From positions 806,001-870,000 of the forward strand of contig CAVSMF010000001.1 of assembly GCA_963728975.1 (NCBI GenBank): a DNA stretch of 64,000 bases. The letters run 5' to 3'. The notes beneath the pieces were generated by a model. That model was given only the letters and a program-made list of their open reading frames with translations, was not told the origin of the DNA and made no database searches. Positions 23,547-32,453 of this stretch are shown here, in pieces. Source of the stretch: DATFCK01 sp963728975 (GTDB lineage Bacteria; Verrucomicrobiota; Verrucomicrobiia; Chthoniobacterales; UBA10450). The translations under genes were made by a program, and so were the position numbers. Numbering within the stretch: the first letter of the stretch is position 1; every line of letters starts with the position of its first letter.

Positions 23547-25661
23547 CTAGTTAACTTTGGGGTCTGAATCTGCCAAACTTCGAAGCCGTTCCGCCTGGGC
23601 CAGGACCGCACGCGCTTCTTCCCTCCGGCCCATTCGATCGAGAATGTCCGACAGCAAAAGATACTGCCGCGGCTGATCGGGCTGGCGAGCGACCGCGCGG
23701 CGTTGCGTCCGGCAGGCGTCTTCCAACCGGTTGCAGCGCATTCGCATGAGCGCGATCAGATTCAAAGCGGCGGTCTCATGCACATCGAGCCGGCTGGCGT
23801 GGCGTAAAGCGGCGGCCGCTTGCTCCACATCTCCCTTTTCCGCCAGAAGCCGTCCCAACGCCGCCCAGGCCCGATAATGCCACCAGTTACTTTCAGCGAA
23901 TGGCTGGATTAGATGCAGGGCGGTATCCAACTTGTTTGTCTTGCGAAGGAGCTCGCTTTCGGCGCCAATTAACTCCCAAGTGTTTGGATAATCGTGTCGC
24001 GCTTTTTCCAGCAGTGCGATTGCCCCCGCGTCGTCGTGCTGGTTATGACGCAGCTGAGACAGGTTCAAAGCGGCAATCCAGGTTCTGGGGTAATCCTTCT
24101 TGGTTTCATGCGCAGCTTCGGTTGCTCGGACGAAAAGCTCTTCTGCCTCCTTCTTTTTCCCTTCATGGGCCAGGACATCGGCAAGATTGTTTCGGGCACT
24201 GGCATAATCGGGACATAATTGCACCGCCCTTCTCAAGAGGCGCTCAGCCGCGGCATAATCGCCGCGATTAGAGTAGACTTGCCCAAGAAGGAGGACTACT
24301 CGCATGGTTGCGCCTCCCGATTCCATGGTTCGGCGGGCGAAGGTTTCATTGGAAACCCAATCGCTGCTTCGGTAGGCGCTGCGAACCGTCAAGGCCAGCG
24401 CGGCCACACCGGCCAGCACGACACCAGCCCGCTGCCAACGCGGCGGCAGATCCAAAACGCAGCCCGCGAGAAAAAGCAAAAAACCTACGCTCGACAGGTA
24501 AAGCCAGTGTTCGGCAACCGTCGCATTGAGATCGATGAGGTTCGAAACGGGAAGATAGGCAACGAGGAACCAACCAGCTCCTAAGGCCCGGAGGCTTTGA
24601 CCGCGCCCACGTCGGACTGAAAGAATGATCAGACCAGCCAGAAAGATGAAACCGCCGATAGACAGGTATTCATACTCGATCCCGTTCCATCGACCGCTCT
24701 CGCTTTGGAGCGCCTTAGGATCGTAAACAGTCCTTTCCATATGGAGGTTAGCGGGAAAAACCATCAGCCGTCCGTAATCGCCCAGAGAACGCAACATCAG
24801 AACAGCCCGAAGAGAAGGCGTCATCTGATCGGCAGAATCCTTCGGGAGATAAGCCGGTCCGGGCAAATGACGCAGTCCGGCGTAGGCCGCGAACAGGGTC
24901 AAGCAAAGACCGGCGATCACCCATTTCCGGGCTGCTTTAATCGATCGGTCGAAAACGAAAAGATAGAGCAAAAAGAGGAGGACCCAGATGCAACCGCTCT
25001 CTCGAGAGCAGAGCGAAAGAAGCGCGGCAAACCAGGCTAAACTAAACAGGATGACTCGAGCCGTCCGGGACTCGCGTTCGCGAGCCTTCAAAAACAACAG
25101 CCACGCGCTGCAGGCAAAGGCGAAAGCCAGGCTGTCCGCCCGACCGGACACGTAATCGACCGCTGCGCTGTGAACGGGATGAACCACCCACAAAAGCGCC
25201 ACCAGAAAAGCGATGAGCGACGCAAAAAGCGGATCTTGCCCGGTCGAGAGCCGCGCCTGAAGGGGGACGATCAGTTTGCGAAGCAAAAAATAGAGCAGAA
25301 CGCCGCTGCCGACGTGGAGTAGAAGACTCGAGAGATGGAAGCCGTAGAAGTTGGTGTTCCAAAAGAGATAGTCCGCCATGTAGGAGATATTCTGAACGGG
25401 GCGGTAAGCGGCGGAATAGGTATCCAGAAACAGGTAGTGGCGGAACGTTTCCAGAATAAGAAGCGGGCTCTTAATGAGGGGATTTGTGCGGATGAGATAA
25501 TCGTCGTCCCAAATCGGTTTTCCCTGTAGAGCCGGGCTTCTGGCAATGAACCCGATGGCGGCAAGAAAAAACGCGACCGTCCAGTCGCTGCGAAGTCGGC
25601 GAATCAGCCATCCACGTCTCGGCAGCACCGGCTGACCTTCATTTTCCGTGTCGTCGCTCAT
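23547..25661 (-). CDS. TMTC-like GT-C membrane protein with C-terminal TPRs
   Basis: A 704-residue protein. About eleven transmembrane helices (roughly residues 28-440) are followed by a TPR domain (from about residue 445 to the end) with units such as GQVYSNRGDYAAAERLLRRAVQLCPDYASARNNLADVL. The first periplasmic loop carries the acidic WDDDYLIRTNP motif, like the metal/donor-binding DD of protein O-mannosyltransferase-related GT-C enzymes. The architecture is that of TMTC/DUF1736 proteins, which glycosylate proteins or act in lipid-linked sugar transfer. It lies downstream of the prepilin gene on the same strand, separated by a terminator. The acceptor and sugar are unknown. Confidence 0.75.
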   Translation of the reverse strand: MSDDTENEGQPVLPRRGWLIRRLRSDWTVAFFLAAIGFIARSPALQGKPIWDDDYLIRTNPLIKSPLLILETFRHYLFLDTYSAAYRPVQNISYMADYLFWNTNFYGFHLSSLLLHVGSGVLLYFLLRKLIVPLQARLSTGQDPLFASLIAFLVALLWVVHPVHSAAVDYVSGRADSLAFAFACSAWLLFLKARERESRTARVILFSLAWFAALLSLCSRESGCIWVLLFLLYLFVFDRSIKAARKWVIAGLCLTLFAAYAGLRHLPGPAYLPKDSADQMTPSLRAVLMLRSLGDYGRLMVFPANLHMERTVYDPKALQSESGRWNGIEYEYLSIGGFIFLAGLIILSVRRGRGQSLRALGAGWFLVAYLPVSNLIDLNATVAEHWLYLSSVGFLLFLAGCVLDLPPRWQRAGVVLAGVAALALTVRSAYRSSDWVSNETFARRTMESGGATMRVVLLLGQVYSNRGDYAAAERLLRRAVQLCPDYASARNNLADVLAHEGKKKEAEELFVRATEAAHETKKDYPRTWIAALNLSQLRHNQHDDAGAIALLEKARHDYPNTWELIGAESELLRKTNKLDTALHLIQPFAESNWWHYRAWAALGRLLAEKGDVEQAAAALRHASRLDVHETAALNLIALMRMRCNRLEDACRTQRRAVARQPDQPRQYLLLSDILDRMGRREEARAVLAQAERLRSLADSDPKVN

Positions 25662-25710
25662 TCTCGCCCGATTTTCGGTCCGGCAATCTGTCCTGTTCGG
25701 CCGGGTCTAT

Positions 25711-25747
25711 AAAACAGCAAAGCGTCCTTCGTTTCCGAGAAGGACGC
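25711..25747 (-). terminator. Rho-independent terminator after the prepilin gene
   Basis: On the minus strand a 9-bp perfect stem (gcgtccttc, 8-nt loop, gaaggacgc; 25722-25747) is followed by tttgctgtttt. It lies 74 bp after the prepilin stop and before the TMTC-like gene. This makes the prepilin a monocistronic transcript unless read-through occurs. Confidence 0.8.
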
Positions 25748-25820
25748 CTGACTCGCAACTCGTTCCCTGCCACTCCGACCGTTTGGGGGAATGACAGGAG
25801 AACGAATCGTGAGATTCTGA

Positions 25821-26222
25821 TTAATGCGCGTAAGGCGACCAGAAGTCGTCCGGCGCCACGTCAGAGAGCGATGTCCACGCCGAGGCTGGAACCTTGGGGA
25901 GACTATCAACCGTCTGTGCACCGTAGGTATCCCCGAAGAGATCCTTGCCCGTGTTCCAGAGCGTGCTGTTTTTCTTCAGGTAGTTGGTCCAGTCGCTGAC
26001 GGCAACTGTCGTGCCGGTCGTTTTATTGGTTTCGATGGCGTATTGATCAACCGCTGAATCGATCAGGCGAAGATCGTTCAGAATACGGCTGGCTTGCGCA
26101 CGCTTACGGGCCCGGAGAAAGCCCGGCACGGCAATTGCAGCCAGTAGCGCGATGATCGCGACTACGATCATGATTTCCACAAGGGTAAAACCCCCGTGGC
26201 GTTTGTTGATTTTATTTAACAT
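25821..26222 (-). CDS. Type IV/II prepilin-like major pilin candidate
   Basis: A 133-residue prepilin. The short basic leader ends at Gly11 and is followed by FTLVEIMIVVAIIALLAAI: the prepilin peptidase site (G|F) and the Glu at mature position 5 needed for pilin assembly. The helix continues ALLAAIAVPGFLRARKRAQASRI as in type II pseudopilins of Verrucomicrobiota. The C-terminal domain is small and has no Cys pair. Upstream it has an aaaggaaag Shine-Dalgarno, a stem-loop in the leader (26255-26272) and a sigma-54-type promoter. A terminator follows. It may be a filament subunit and a glycosylation target of the neighbouring enzymes. No other pilus genes are visible here. Confidence 0.88.
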   Translation of the reverse strand: MLNKINKRHGGFTLVEIMIVVAIIALLAAIAVPGFLRARKRAQASRILNDLRLIDSAVDQYAIETNKTTGTTVAVSDWTNYLKKNSTLWNTGKDLFGDTYGAQTVDSLPKVPASAWTSLSDVAPDDFWSPYAH

Positions 26223-26285
26223 GTTATTACTTTCCTTTGTTTGGTTTGATTGCAGTCCGCTTCCTCGCGGACGTGGGTTTTACAG

Positions 26286-26301
26286 AGCAGTGTTAGTGCC
26301 A
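26286..26301 (-). promoter_or_regulatory. Sigma-54-type promoter of the prepilin gene
   Basis: Read on the minus strand the site is TGGCACTAACACTGCT. It has GG and GC separated by exactly 10 bp and matches the -24/-12 consensus (TGGCACG-N4-TTGCW) at all but two fixed positions. The expected start site near 26276 lies about 53 nt upstream of the ATG. Pilin genes in several phyla are known to be RpoN-dependent, which fits. A 6-bp stem-loop starts almost at the predicted 5' end. No enhancer-binding-protein gene is nearby. Confidence 0.7.
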
Positions 26302-26360
26302 CCTGCCGTGGTTTTTAGGTTTGTTGTAATCTCGGCTAAACAGCTGTCGGAGGCCGGCAA

Positions 26361-28295
26361 ATGACGGTCACAACCGGTTGTGGAGGGCGCGCTCCGGGCC
26401 AACGCCCCCTCTCTGTTATCCGCCGCTTCTCCCCAGGACCGGCCCACTACCTTTTCGTCATCGTTTTCCTCGTCCGCTTGGTCGATTTAAGCCGCCTCTC
26501 CGCTTCCGCTTTGCTCGTTCCGACCCGGGGCGACATGCACTTTTACAATGAGTGGGCCTTGCGCATCCTACGCCCAGCCTCAGGCGGCCATGAAGCGTTT
26601 TACGGGCTCCCGCTGTATCCATACTTCCTCGCCGTCCTTTACCGGATATTCGGCTATAGCCCGTTTATTCCCGGCCTTCTCCAGATCTTGCTCGACGCGG
26701 GAACCGCGGTCCTGATTTACCAGCTTGCGTCGCATCTTTTATCAAATGCGAAACCTCCTAGCTCGCGGCGGCCCGGGGCATGGGAATGGGGTCGGCCGGA
26801 TGAGGGGAAGATTTGGGGGGCGATCGCCGCCTTGGCCTGGGGTTTTTATGTGCCGGCACAGGCTTACTCGATCGTTCTAATGCCGACCAGCTGCGTGGTA
26901 TTTGTTTTCTGGCTGGTTGTCTGGTGGCTTGTTAAACGCGAGGTCCTCTCTTGGAAAGAATCTCTCGGTCTTGGTCTGCTCATTGGCGTGGCGGCAATGG
27001 CCGTCGCCACCATCCTTTTTCTTATTCCCTTGGTCCTGGCCGCGTTGCTTCTGAAGAGAAAGCAGGGGATCAAACGTCCGTTTTTGCCGCGGGCTGCAGT
27101 TTGCGTAATCGGAGTGCTCCTGGGAACGTCTCCCTGCTGGATACACAATTACTTCATCGCGCGCGATCCGGTGTTTCTCTCAGCCCACAGCGGCATCAAT
27201 TTTTGGATTGGCAACAATCCGTATGCAAATGGATATCCGCGCTTCCCGCCGGGATTGCGAGCAGGGCAGGCAGCTATGCTGGAAGACTCCATCGCCAGCG
27301 CTGAAGCCGCGGCGGGACATCGGTTGAAGCGATCGGAAGTTTCCGCTTACTGGTCCGGACAAGCCAAAGCCTATATTGGGCAGCACTTTGGATCATGGCT
27401 AAAGCTGCTGCTGGTTAAATTGCGAAACTTCTGGAGCGCATTTCAATACGACGACATCAGCGTCATCACCAATTTGCGGTCGCAGGGAGTGATCCTGCCC
27501 GGCGTTTATTTTGGCCTTGTCGCCGCTCTTGGTCTTGCCGGGATGATAATCGCCTGGCGGATTGCGCCGGCCTCGCGGTGGGTTACGGCGGCGATTCTGC
27601 TTCAGATGCTCGCCTTACTCGCCGTCTTCGTCACCGAACGCTATCGATTGCCGGCCGTCCCGGGATTGCTTGTGTTAGGAGCATTCGGCTTATCGACTCT
27701 TTGGCGAATTTTTCTTTACCGGCAATATCGCACGGCGGCGATCTATTTAGCGGTCCTGACAGGCGCCACCCTGTTAGTCTCATGGCCACAACGCAAATCT
27801 TCGCTTTGGGCCCTCGATGCCTATAACTCGGGATGGCAAGCTCTCGAATCTGGCAATCTTACGCTGGCGGAAAAGAAGCTTTCCCTGGCACAGCGATACG
27901 TGCCAACCAATCCGGAAACAAACTTTGCTCTGGGAAACTTGCGCCTGGCTCAGGGGAAGGTGGAAGGGGCGGCCTCATTCTATCTAACAACCCTCCAGTA
28001 CGATCCTAATCATCGCGGCGCCCTGAACAATCTCGGGGTCATGGCATTGAGCGCCGGACGATACGATATGGCTGAGACGTGGCTGCGCAGAGCCGAGCGG
28101 ATCGACGCCCGAAATGCGAAGACGCACTTTCTTCTGGCCAGAGCGCTTTGGAAAAAGGGGGCCAGCCAGGCGGCACAATCAGAAATTGACATGGCTCTTT
28201 CCCTGCGGCCGGATCAGGTTGAATTTCGGCAGCTCAAGGCAAACTTCGAAAGCGAATCTATCCGCCTACCCGGCGGCACTCACGTCAATGAATAA
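26361..28295 (+). CDS. GT39-like GT-C glycosyltransferase with C-terminal TPRs
   Basis: A 644-residue membrane protein divergent from the prepilin gene. About ten hydrophobic helices occupy residues 30-475. The first loop has TRGDMHFYNEWALRIL, the acidic sugar-donor loop typical of GT39/PMT-like enzymes, and FYGLPLYPYFLAVLYR follows. The C-terminal 160 residues are TPRs (YNSGWQALESGNLTLAEKKL and three more). Such proteins transfer a sugar from a polyprenyl-phosphate donor on the periplasmic face, and the TPR may grip the acceptor. The transmembrane count is by eye, so exact boundaries are approximate. Confidence 0.75.
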   Translation: MTVTTGCGGRAPGQRPLSVIRRFSPGPAHYLFVIVFLVRLVDLSRLSASALLVPTRGDMHFYNEWALRILRPASGGHEAFYGLPLYPYFLAVLYRIFGYSPFIPGLLQILLDAGTAVLIYQLASHLLSNAKPPSSRRPGAWEWGRPDEGKIWGAIAALAWGFYVPAQAYSIVLMPTSCVVFVFWLVVWWLVKREVLSWKESLGLGLLIGVAAMAVATILFLIPLVLAALLLKRKQGIKRPFLPRAAVCVIGVLLGTSPCWIHNYFIARDPVFLSAHSGINFWIGNNPYANGYPRFPPGLRAGQAAMLEDSIASAEAAAGHRLKRSEVSAYWSGQAKAYIGQHFGSWLKLLLVKLRNFWSAFQYDDISVITNLRSQGVILPGVYFGLVAALGLAGMIIAWRIAPASRWVTAAILLQMLALLAVFVTERYRLPAVPGLLVLGAFGLSTLWRIFLYRQYRTAAIYLAVLTGATLLVSWPQRKSSLWALDAYNSGWQALESGNLTLAEKKLSLAQRYVPTNPETNFALGNLRLAQGKVEGAASFYLTTLQYDPNHRGALNNLGVMALSAGRYDMAETWLRRAERIDARNAKTHFLLARALWKKGASQAAQSEIDMALSLRPDQVEFRQLKANFESESIRLPGGTHVNE

Positions 28296-28310
28296 TAGGA
28301 TGACGCCGGA

Positions 28311-30056
28311 CTAGCGCCATCCTTCGATTGCCCACAGGGAAAGATGTTCGTCGGGCTGAATGGGGGCGCGGTTAGGCACCGGCACCGGCACCCGCAGACA
28401 GCTTTTGGCATGCTCCTCGGCAAAGCAACCGGCGTAAATCGGCCAAACTACTTCGTAATTACCGCCATGATTGATTCCACTGCGGTCGCGGTACCCGAGC
28501 GATAATGGAGGCGCAGGAGTCCCCGGCTGCAGAAAAACGATCTCGCCGACCAGAAAGACGCGGTGTCCCGTGCGCAGAGCCGCTTCCATTGCGGAAAAGG
28601 CTGGTTCGAGCGGGTGTTTGGTCAGCATTTGTTGCAAGGCAAGATCATAACGATGGAATCGATGGTCGTTAATTGGCGGCAACGTGATGACCCTGGCGGG
28701 ACCTTTGTAATATCGGCAAAGGCTTACCGCATATTGCCAATGCGAAGTTACCACCACGTCATCCTTCACTGTCGCCAACCGCAATCTGGCGGCGATGAGA
28801 TCAATGTTGGTGTGGCGGACAGGCATCTCTTGCCACGCGGGAATCAGGACAAGGGAAAGAAGGACAACGGCGACAAGAACACGGAGCGCTCGCAGGAGCA
28901 ATCGCAGCGTTGGGCGAAGTCCGAATTCAGAGGAGCCGAAGATCGCCTCCAGCCCGGCGGCCACGACGATACCGAGAGTAATATAATACCAGGGCCGGGT
29001 GTAGTAATGCAGCGTCAGAAGAAAAAGCGCGTAGGCAGGAACGGCGGCGGTCAAAGCCAGCGCGGCGAACAGGAGCGAGCTGTTCAGAATCGGCCGATTT
29101 CCCCTAACAAGTCGTGCTCCGCCGATCGCCGTCGCGGCCACGCCAATGCCGACAACAAAGAGTCCGCTCCAGAGCCATGTGCCAATCGGATCGGGCGAAC
29201 CAAGCACCTGACCGAGTCGATGCCAAAGCCAGGCCAGGCTTACCGGGTACTTGACCAGAAAGGTCCATTCATTCATCCGGCGCATCATCGGGATGTAAAA
29301 GAGCAAAGAACCGGCAGCGAGAGCGCAGATCGCTCCCACGACCACAAATCTTCGCCAATCGCGAGCGAGAAGGGCGACAAACATAGCTGCGATGCCAATG
29401 GCAAACAGCAGCACCGAATTGTAGTAAAGGCATTGAACGCTCAAGAGAGCGAGAACCGCTGCGGCCAGAAGTCTTGAACGGTCGAGGGGCCGGGTTGGAT
29501 CGATCAGGCGCCTGAAACTTCCGAAGGTCAGCAGAATTAAGAGCATTCCCAGGCCATAGGCCCGGGTCGAATCTCCGTAGCGAATAAACATTGGATTCAA
29601 TTCGATCAGCGCCAGAGAGAGCACGGGCAGGCGGGCTCCAAAGGCGCGCGCATTCCAAAACAATCCGCCGATAATGCCTGTCCCGATGATGAAGCCGAGA
29701 AGACGCAAGGCAGCGTCATTGTCCGTCCCGAAAATTGCTGTCCATCCTTTCAGGAGAGCAAAGAACAAGATGGGAAAGGAATCGAAGTCGAGATTGCGCC
29801 AGATCTCTCCGAAGCTCGGCAAGTTCGCCACTTGAACGCTGTTGGCTTCATCCCGCCACAGGCCACCGACATGGGTGACAAAGCGCAGGTGAAGAGCAAC
29901 GGCCGCAAGCACGATAACGATGACAACGACCCATTCCGCCCGGAGCAGCCATGAGCTGATAGCATCTTTGATGGGCGGCGAACTACTGCGCGGCCCCGAT
30001 TCAAGGCGCGGCGAAGCCTCGACCTCGCTGGACAAAGGCGAAGGCAAAGCGCTCAC
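28311..30056 (-). CDS. GT39-like integral membrane glycosyltransferase
   Basis: A roughly 580-residue polytopic protein. The first periplasmic loop reads GGLWRDEANSVQVANLP, with the RDE acidic motif of the ArnT/PMT group, followed by DSFPILFFALLKGW. Many helices follow, and a C-terminal soluble part ends in VWPIYAGCFAEEHAKSCL. I place the start at GTG 30056, which overlaps the stop of the upstream GT2-methyltransferase gene by 4 bp (GTGA). A TTG three codons earlier is also possible. It belongs to a four-gene minus-strand operon (33794 to 28311). The family is clear but the sugar is unknown. Confidence 0.75.
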   Translation of the reverse strand: MSALPSPLSSEVEASPRLESGPRSSSPPIKDAISSWLLRAEWVVVIVIVLAAVALHLRFVTHVGGLWRDEANSVQVANLPSFGEIWRNLDFDSFPILFFALLKGWTAIFGTDNDAALRLLGFIIGTGIIGGLFWNARAFGARLPVLSLALIELNPMFIRYGDSTRAYGLGMLLILLTFGSFRRLIDPTRPLDRSRLLAAAVLALLSVQCLYYNSVLLFAIGIAAMFVALLARDWRRFVVVGAICALAAGSLLFYIPMMRRMNEWTFLVKYPVSLAWLWHRLGQVLGSPDPIGTWLWSGLFVVGIGVAATAIGGARLVRGNRPILNSSLLFAALALTAAVPAYALFLLTLHYYTRPWYYITLGIVVAAGLEAIFGSSEFGLRPTLRLLLRALRVLVAVVLLSLVLIPAWQEMPVRHTNIDLIAARLRLATVKDDVVVTSHWQYAVSLCRYYKGPARVITLPPINDHRFHRYDLALQQMLTKHPLEPAFSAMEAALRTGHRVFLVGEIVFLQPGTPAPPLSLGYRDRSGINHGGNYEVVWPIYAGCFAEEHAKSCLRVPVPVPNRAPIQPDEHLSLWAIEGWR

Positions 30057-31507
30057 CGTTTGCAACCAACAACGATCGCCTGAACAAGCAGATCGCGAAC
30101 GCCGAAGTAATAATCGATCAGGTTGAAGCCCGCGCCCTCAATCAGCTCGCGGGCCTGCTGGCGCGAATTCAGCAGCGAAATTTCGGGCGGATGAAGTCGG
30201 ACTTGATGTCCGCCACCTCGTCGAACGCAATTGAGGAGCCAGTGAATGATTTTGAGAACCAGGACGCTGGTGGCGCGGCGGTGCGGCCAAAAAATCAGGA
30301 CCTTTCCGCCAGGCTTTACGGTCCGTCCCATTTCACGAAGGATCTGCAGGATCTGCTCGTGAGAAAAATGCTCAACCACCCCAAGGTTGTAAGCGCCGTC
30401 GAAACTGTTGCCGGCCAAATCATGCAAATCGAGAATGTCCCCGTGCCGGATAGCTTCCGCATGCGGGTTGTTGCGGCGATAAGATTCCAGCGCGGGTAAC
30501 GAAATATCGACGGCGGTGATCCGCATTTCGCGGGACAATTCTGTGTCGACCTGACCGGAGCCGCAGCCGGCGTGAAGCAATCGGGCGCCGGGGGCAAAAT
30601 GCTTGTGGATAAAATAGTTGAGATTGCGCCGAATGGCCAGGCGCCGATACACGCTGGCAATGAAAGAGTAAAGTCGTTGGCTACGTTCCGCGCTACGTGT
30701 CCAATAATTGTCCCAGCCTTGCGGATCCTGTATTGCCACGTCGGCTCCGACAATTGGCGGACTGGAAGGAGTAATCAAGAAGGCTTCGGAGCTTCTCAGT
30801 GTTGCCCAATAAAGCGAAAGAAGCCGCAGGATGCTTCGCGAAGTCTCGAGTATCGACATTTTGGAATGACCGTAAGTGCGGGCCGGCAATGCAATTGGCA
30901 TCTCTTCGATGGCAATCCCGTTTCGATGGATCACCAACAGGCTCTCAAAGAAAAAGGCGTATCCGTTCGAACGGACACAATCGAACAGTTTCGGGGGAAG
31001 CGCCTCGAGTTGATAGATCCTCAGCGCGCCGGTGGCATCGTAAGGCAACCGGAGCAAATTCACAGTGAGAAAATGACCGAGATAAGTCAGGAACCGGCGT
31101 AGCAGGTTCCAACCCGGCAAACTGTTCTCTTCTTTGTAACGGGATCCGATCACCACGGGGCGACCACTGGAATGAGCCAGCTCGAGCAATCGTTTTACGT
31201 CGCTCGGTTGATGGGTGAAATCGCAATCCATTGTAATCAACATGCCGTATCCCTCCCGGTAGGCATAGTGAAGAGCCTCACGATGAGCGCTCCCGATACC
31301 CAGTTTGCCGGGTCGATGCAGCACCTTGACCTGCGGAAATTCCCGGACCAATCGCTCCAGAATCTGGCCGGTCCCATCCGTCGAGTTATCATCACAAAAA
31401 AGAATATCGGCTCCGAACCGGAGCCCGATTAATTCGCGACAAAGGCGTTCGACGTTGTCCGCCTCGTTGTAGGTCGGAACGAAAATAAGCAGGTTAGACC
31501 CGGGCAT
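30053..31507 (-). CDS. Fused polyprenol-phosphate glycosyltransferase (GT2) and class I methyltransferase
   Basis: A 484-residue fusion. Residues about 5-235 are a GT2 enzyme like dolichol-phosphate mannose synthase: VPTYNEADNVERL, LFCDDNSTDGTG, then the MDCDFTHQP donor-site triad and SRYKEEN. After a linker, residues about 290-480 form a Rossmann methyltransferase with motif I LLHAGCGSGQVDTEL, post-I TAVDISLPALE and motif IV GAYNLGVVEHF. This suggests making a polyprenyl-linked sugar and methylating it or its product. It overlaps the epimerase-like gene upstream by 14 bp and the GT39-like gene downstream by 4 bp. The second fusion of this type is at 40577-42100. Confidence 0.82.
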   Translation of the reverse strand: MPGSNLLIFVPTYNEADNVERLCRELIGLRFGADILFCDDNSTDGTGQILERLVREFPQVKVLHRPGKLGIGSAHREALHYAYREGYGMLITMDCDFTHQPSDVKRLLELAHSSGRPVVIGSRYKEENSLPGWNLLRRFLTYLGHFLTVNLLRLPYDATGALRIYQLEALPPKLFDCVRSNGYAFFFESLLVIHRNGIAIEEMPIALPARTYGHSKMSILETSRSILRLLSLYWATLRSSEAFLITPSSPPIVGADVAIQDPQGWDNYWTRSAERSQRLYSFIASVYRRLAIRRNLNYFIHKHFAPGARLLHAGCGSGQVDTELSREMRITAVDISLPALESYRRNNPHAEAIRHGDILDLHDLAGNSFDGAYNLGVVEHFSHEQILQILREMGRTVKPGGKVLIFWPHRRATSVLVLKIIHWLLNCVRRGGGHQVRLHPPEISLLNSRQQARELIEGAGFNLIDYYFGVRDLLVQAIVVGCKR

Positions 31508-32447
31508 AATTTCGTTCTGCCTCCTGAATCAGTTTAACCACCATCTCTGAGAAGGTGAGAGAGGGCGACCACCCGGTGGCAGCCTGCAGCTTCTGCGAGT
31601 TGCCTCGCTTAGGATGGGATTTTTTTCCAATGCGACGCCGATCGATTTCAATATGGTCGCGCCAATTCAAGCCCACCCTGTCAAAAGCGGTCTCGACAAA
31701 TTCGCGCACACTGTGGAGCTGGCCCGAGGCGATGACGAAATCGCCAGCCTCGGGAAGCTGCAGAATCCGCCACATCGCATCGACATAATCGGCGGCATAG
31801 CCCCAATCCACTCGCGCATCCAGATCCCCCAGCTTCACACGGAAGTTCGGATTCTGTCGCGCCTTCAAAGCTCCCTGCACAATTCGTTGGGAAACAAAAG
31901 TAGGTTTGCGCAAAGCCGACTCGTGATTGAACAGGATGCCGGTCGCGGCAAAGAGGCCTTCTTGTTGCCGGACGATCTGGCAACAGCGCAGCCCGGCCGC
32001 TTTAGAGATGGCGTAAGGCGAATCGGGCCGCAACGGGGTCGTTTCGCTTTGCCAGTCGTTCACAGCGGCTCCGAAGATGTGCGAAGAAGAGGCGTAAAAG
32101 AGGCGCGGACGCGGGGAGCAGGTTCTCATCGCCTCGAGCACGTTCAATAGTCCAGTGACATGCACGTCGAAGCTGCGGCGCAACAATTTTATCGTATCCC
32201 GGGACGCGCGGTCTTCGGCGGAATGATGAAAGGCGGCGAGATAATAGATCTCGATTGGCTTTAGGGTCTGCAACCCGGCCGCCACCCGATCCTCGTGCAG
32301 GATGTTGATTACACTATGTTGGCAAGGCAAACGGCAGGACGGCTCCCGGCGCGTCCAGCCACGGACCGAGTAGGCGCGACGCGACAGCAATTCCGCCAAA
32401 AGCCGGCCGTCCTGACCGGCGGCGCCGATGATGAGAGCGCGCTGCAC
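31494..32447 (-). CDS. GDP-mannose 4,6-dehydratase-like SDR enzyme
   Basis: A 317-residue extended short-chain dehydrogenase. The N-terminal nucleotide site GAAGQDGRLLAELL has the GxxGQDG pattern characteristic of GDP-mannose dehydratases. YASSSHIFG gives the active Ser/Thr region, and YAISKAAGL gives the catalytic YxxxK. FNHESALRKPTFVSQRIV is also typical of GMD enzymes. The GTG start leaves 6 bp to the upstream methyltransferase gene, and the end overlaps the GT2 fusion. It likely makes a 4-keto-6-deoxy or related GDP-sugar. Strict GMD activity is inferred from the motifs and the sequence is shorter than classical GMD (about 370). Confidence 0.75.
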   Translation of the reverse strand: MQRALIIGAAGQDGRLLAELLSRRAYSVRGWTRREPSCRLPCQHSVINILHEDRVAAGLQTLKPIEIYYLAAFHHSAEDRASRDTIKLLRRSFDVHVTGLLNVLEAMRTCSPRPRLFYASSSHIFGAAVNDWQSETTPLRPDSPYAISKAAGLRCCQIVRQQEGLFAATGILFNHESALRKPTFVSQRIVQGALKARQNPNFRVKLGDLDARVDWGYAADYVDAMWRILQLPEAGDFVIASGQLHSVREFVETAFDRVGLNWRDHIEIDRRRIGKKSHPKRGNSQKLQAATGWSPSLTFSEMVVKLIQEAERNYARV

Positions 32448-32453
32448 AGCCAG

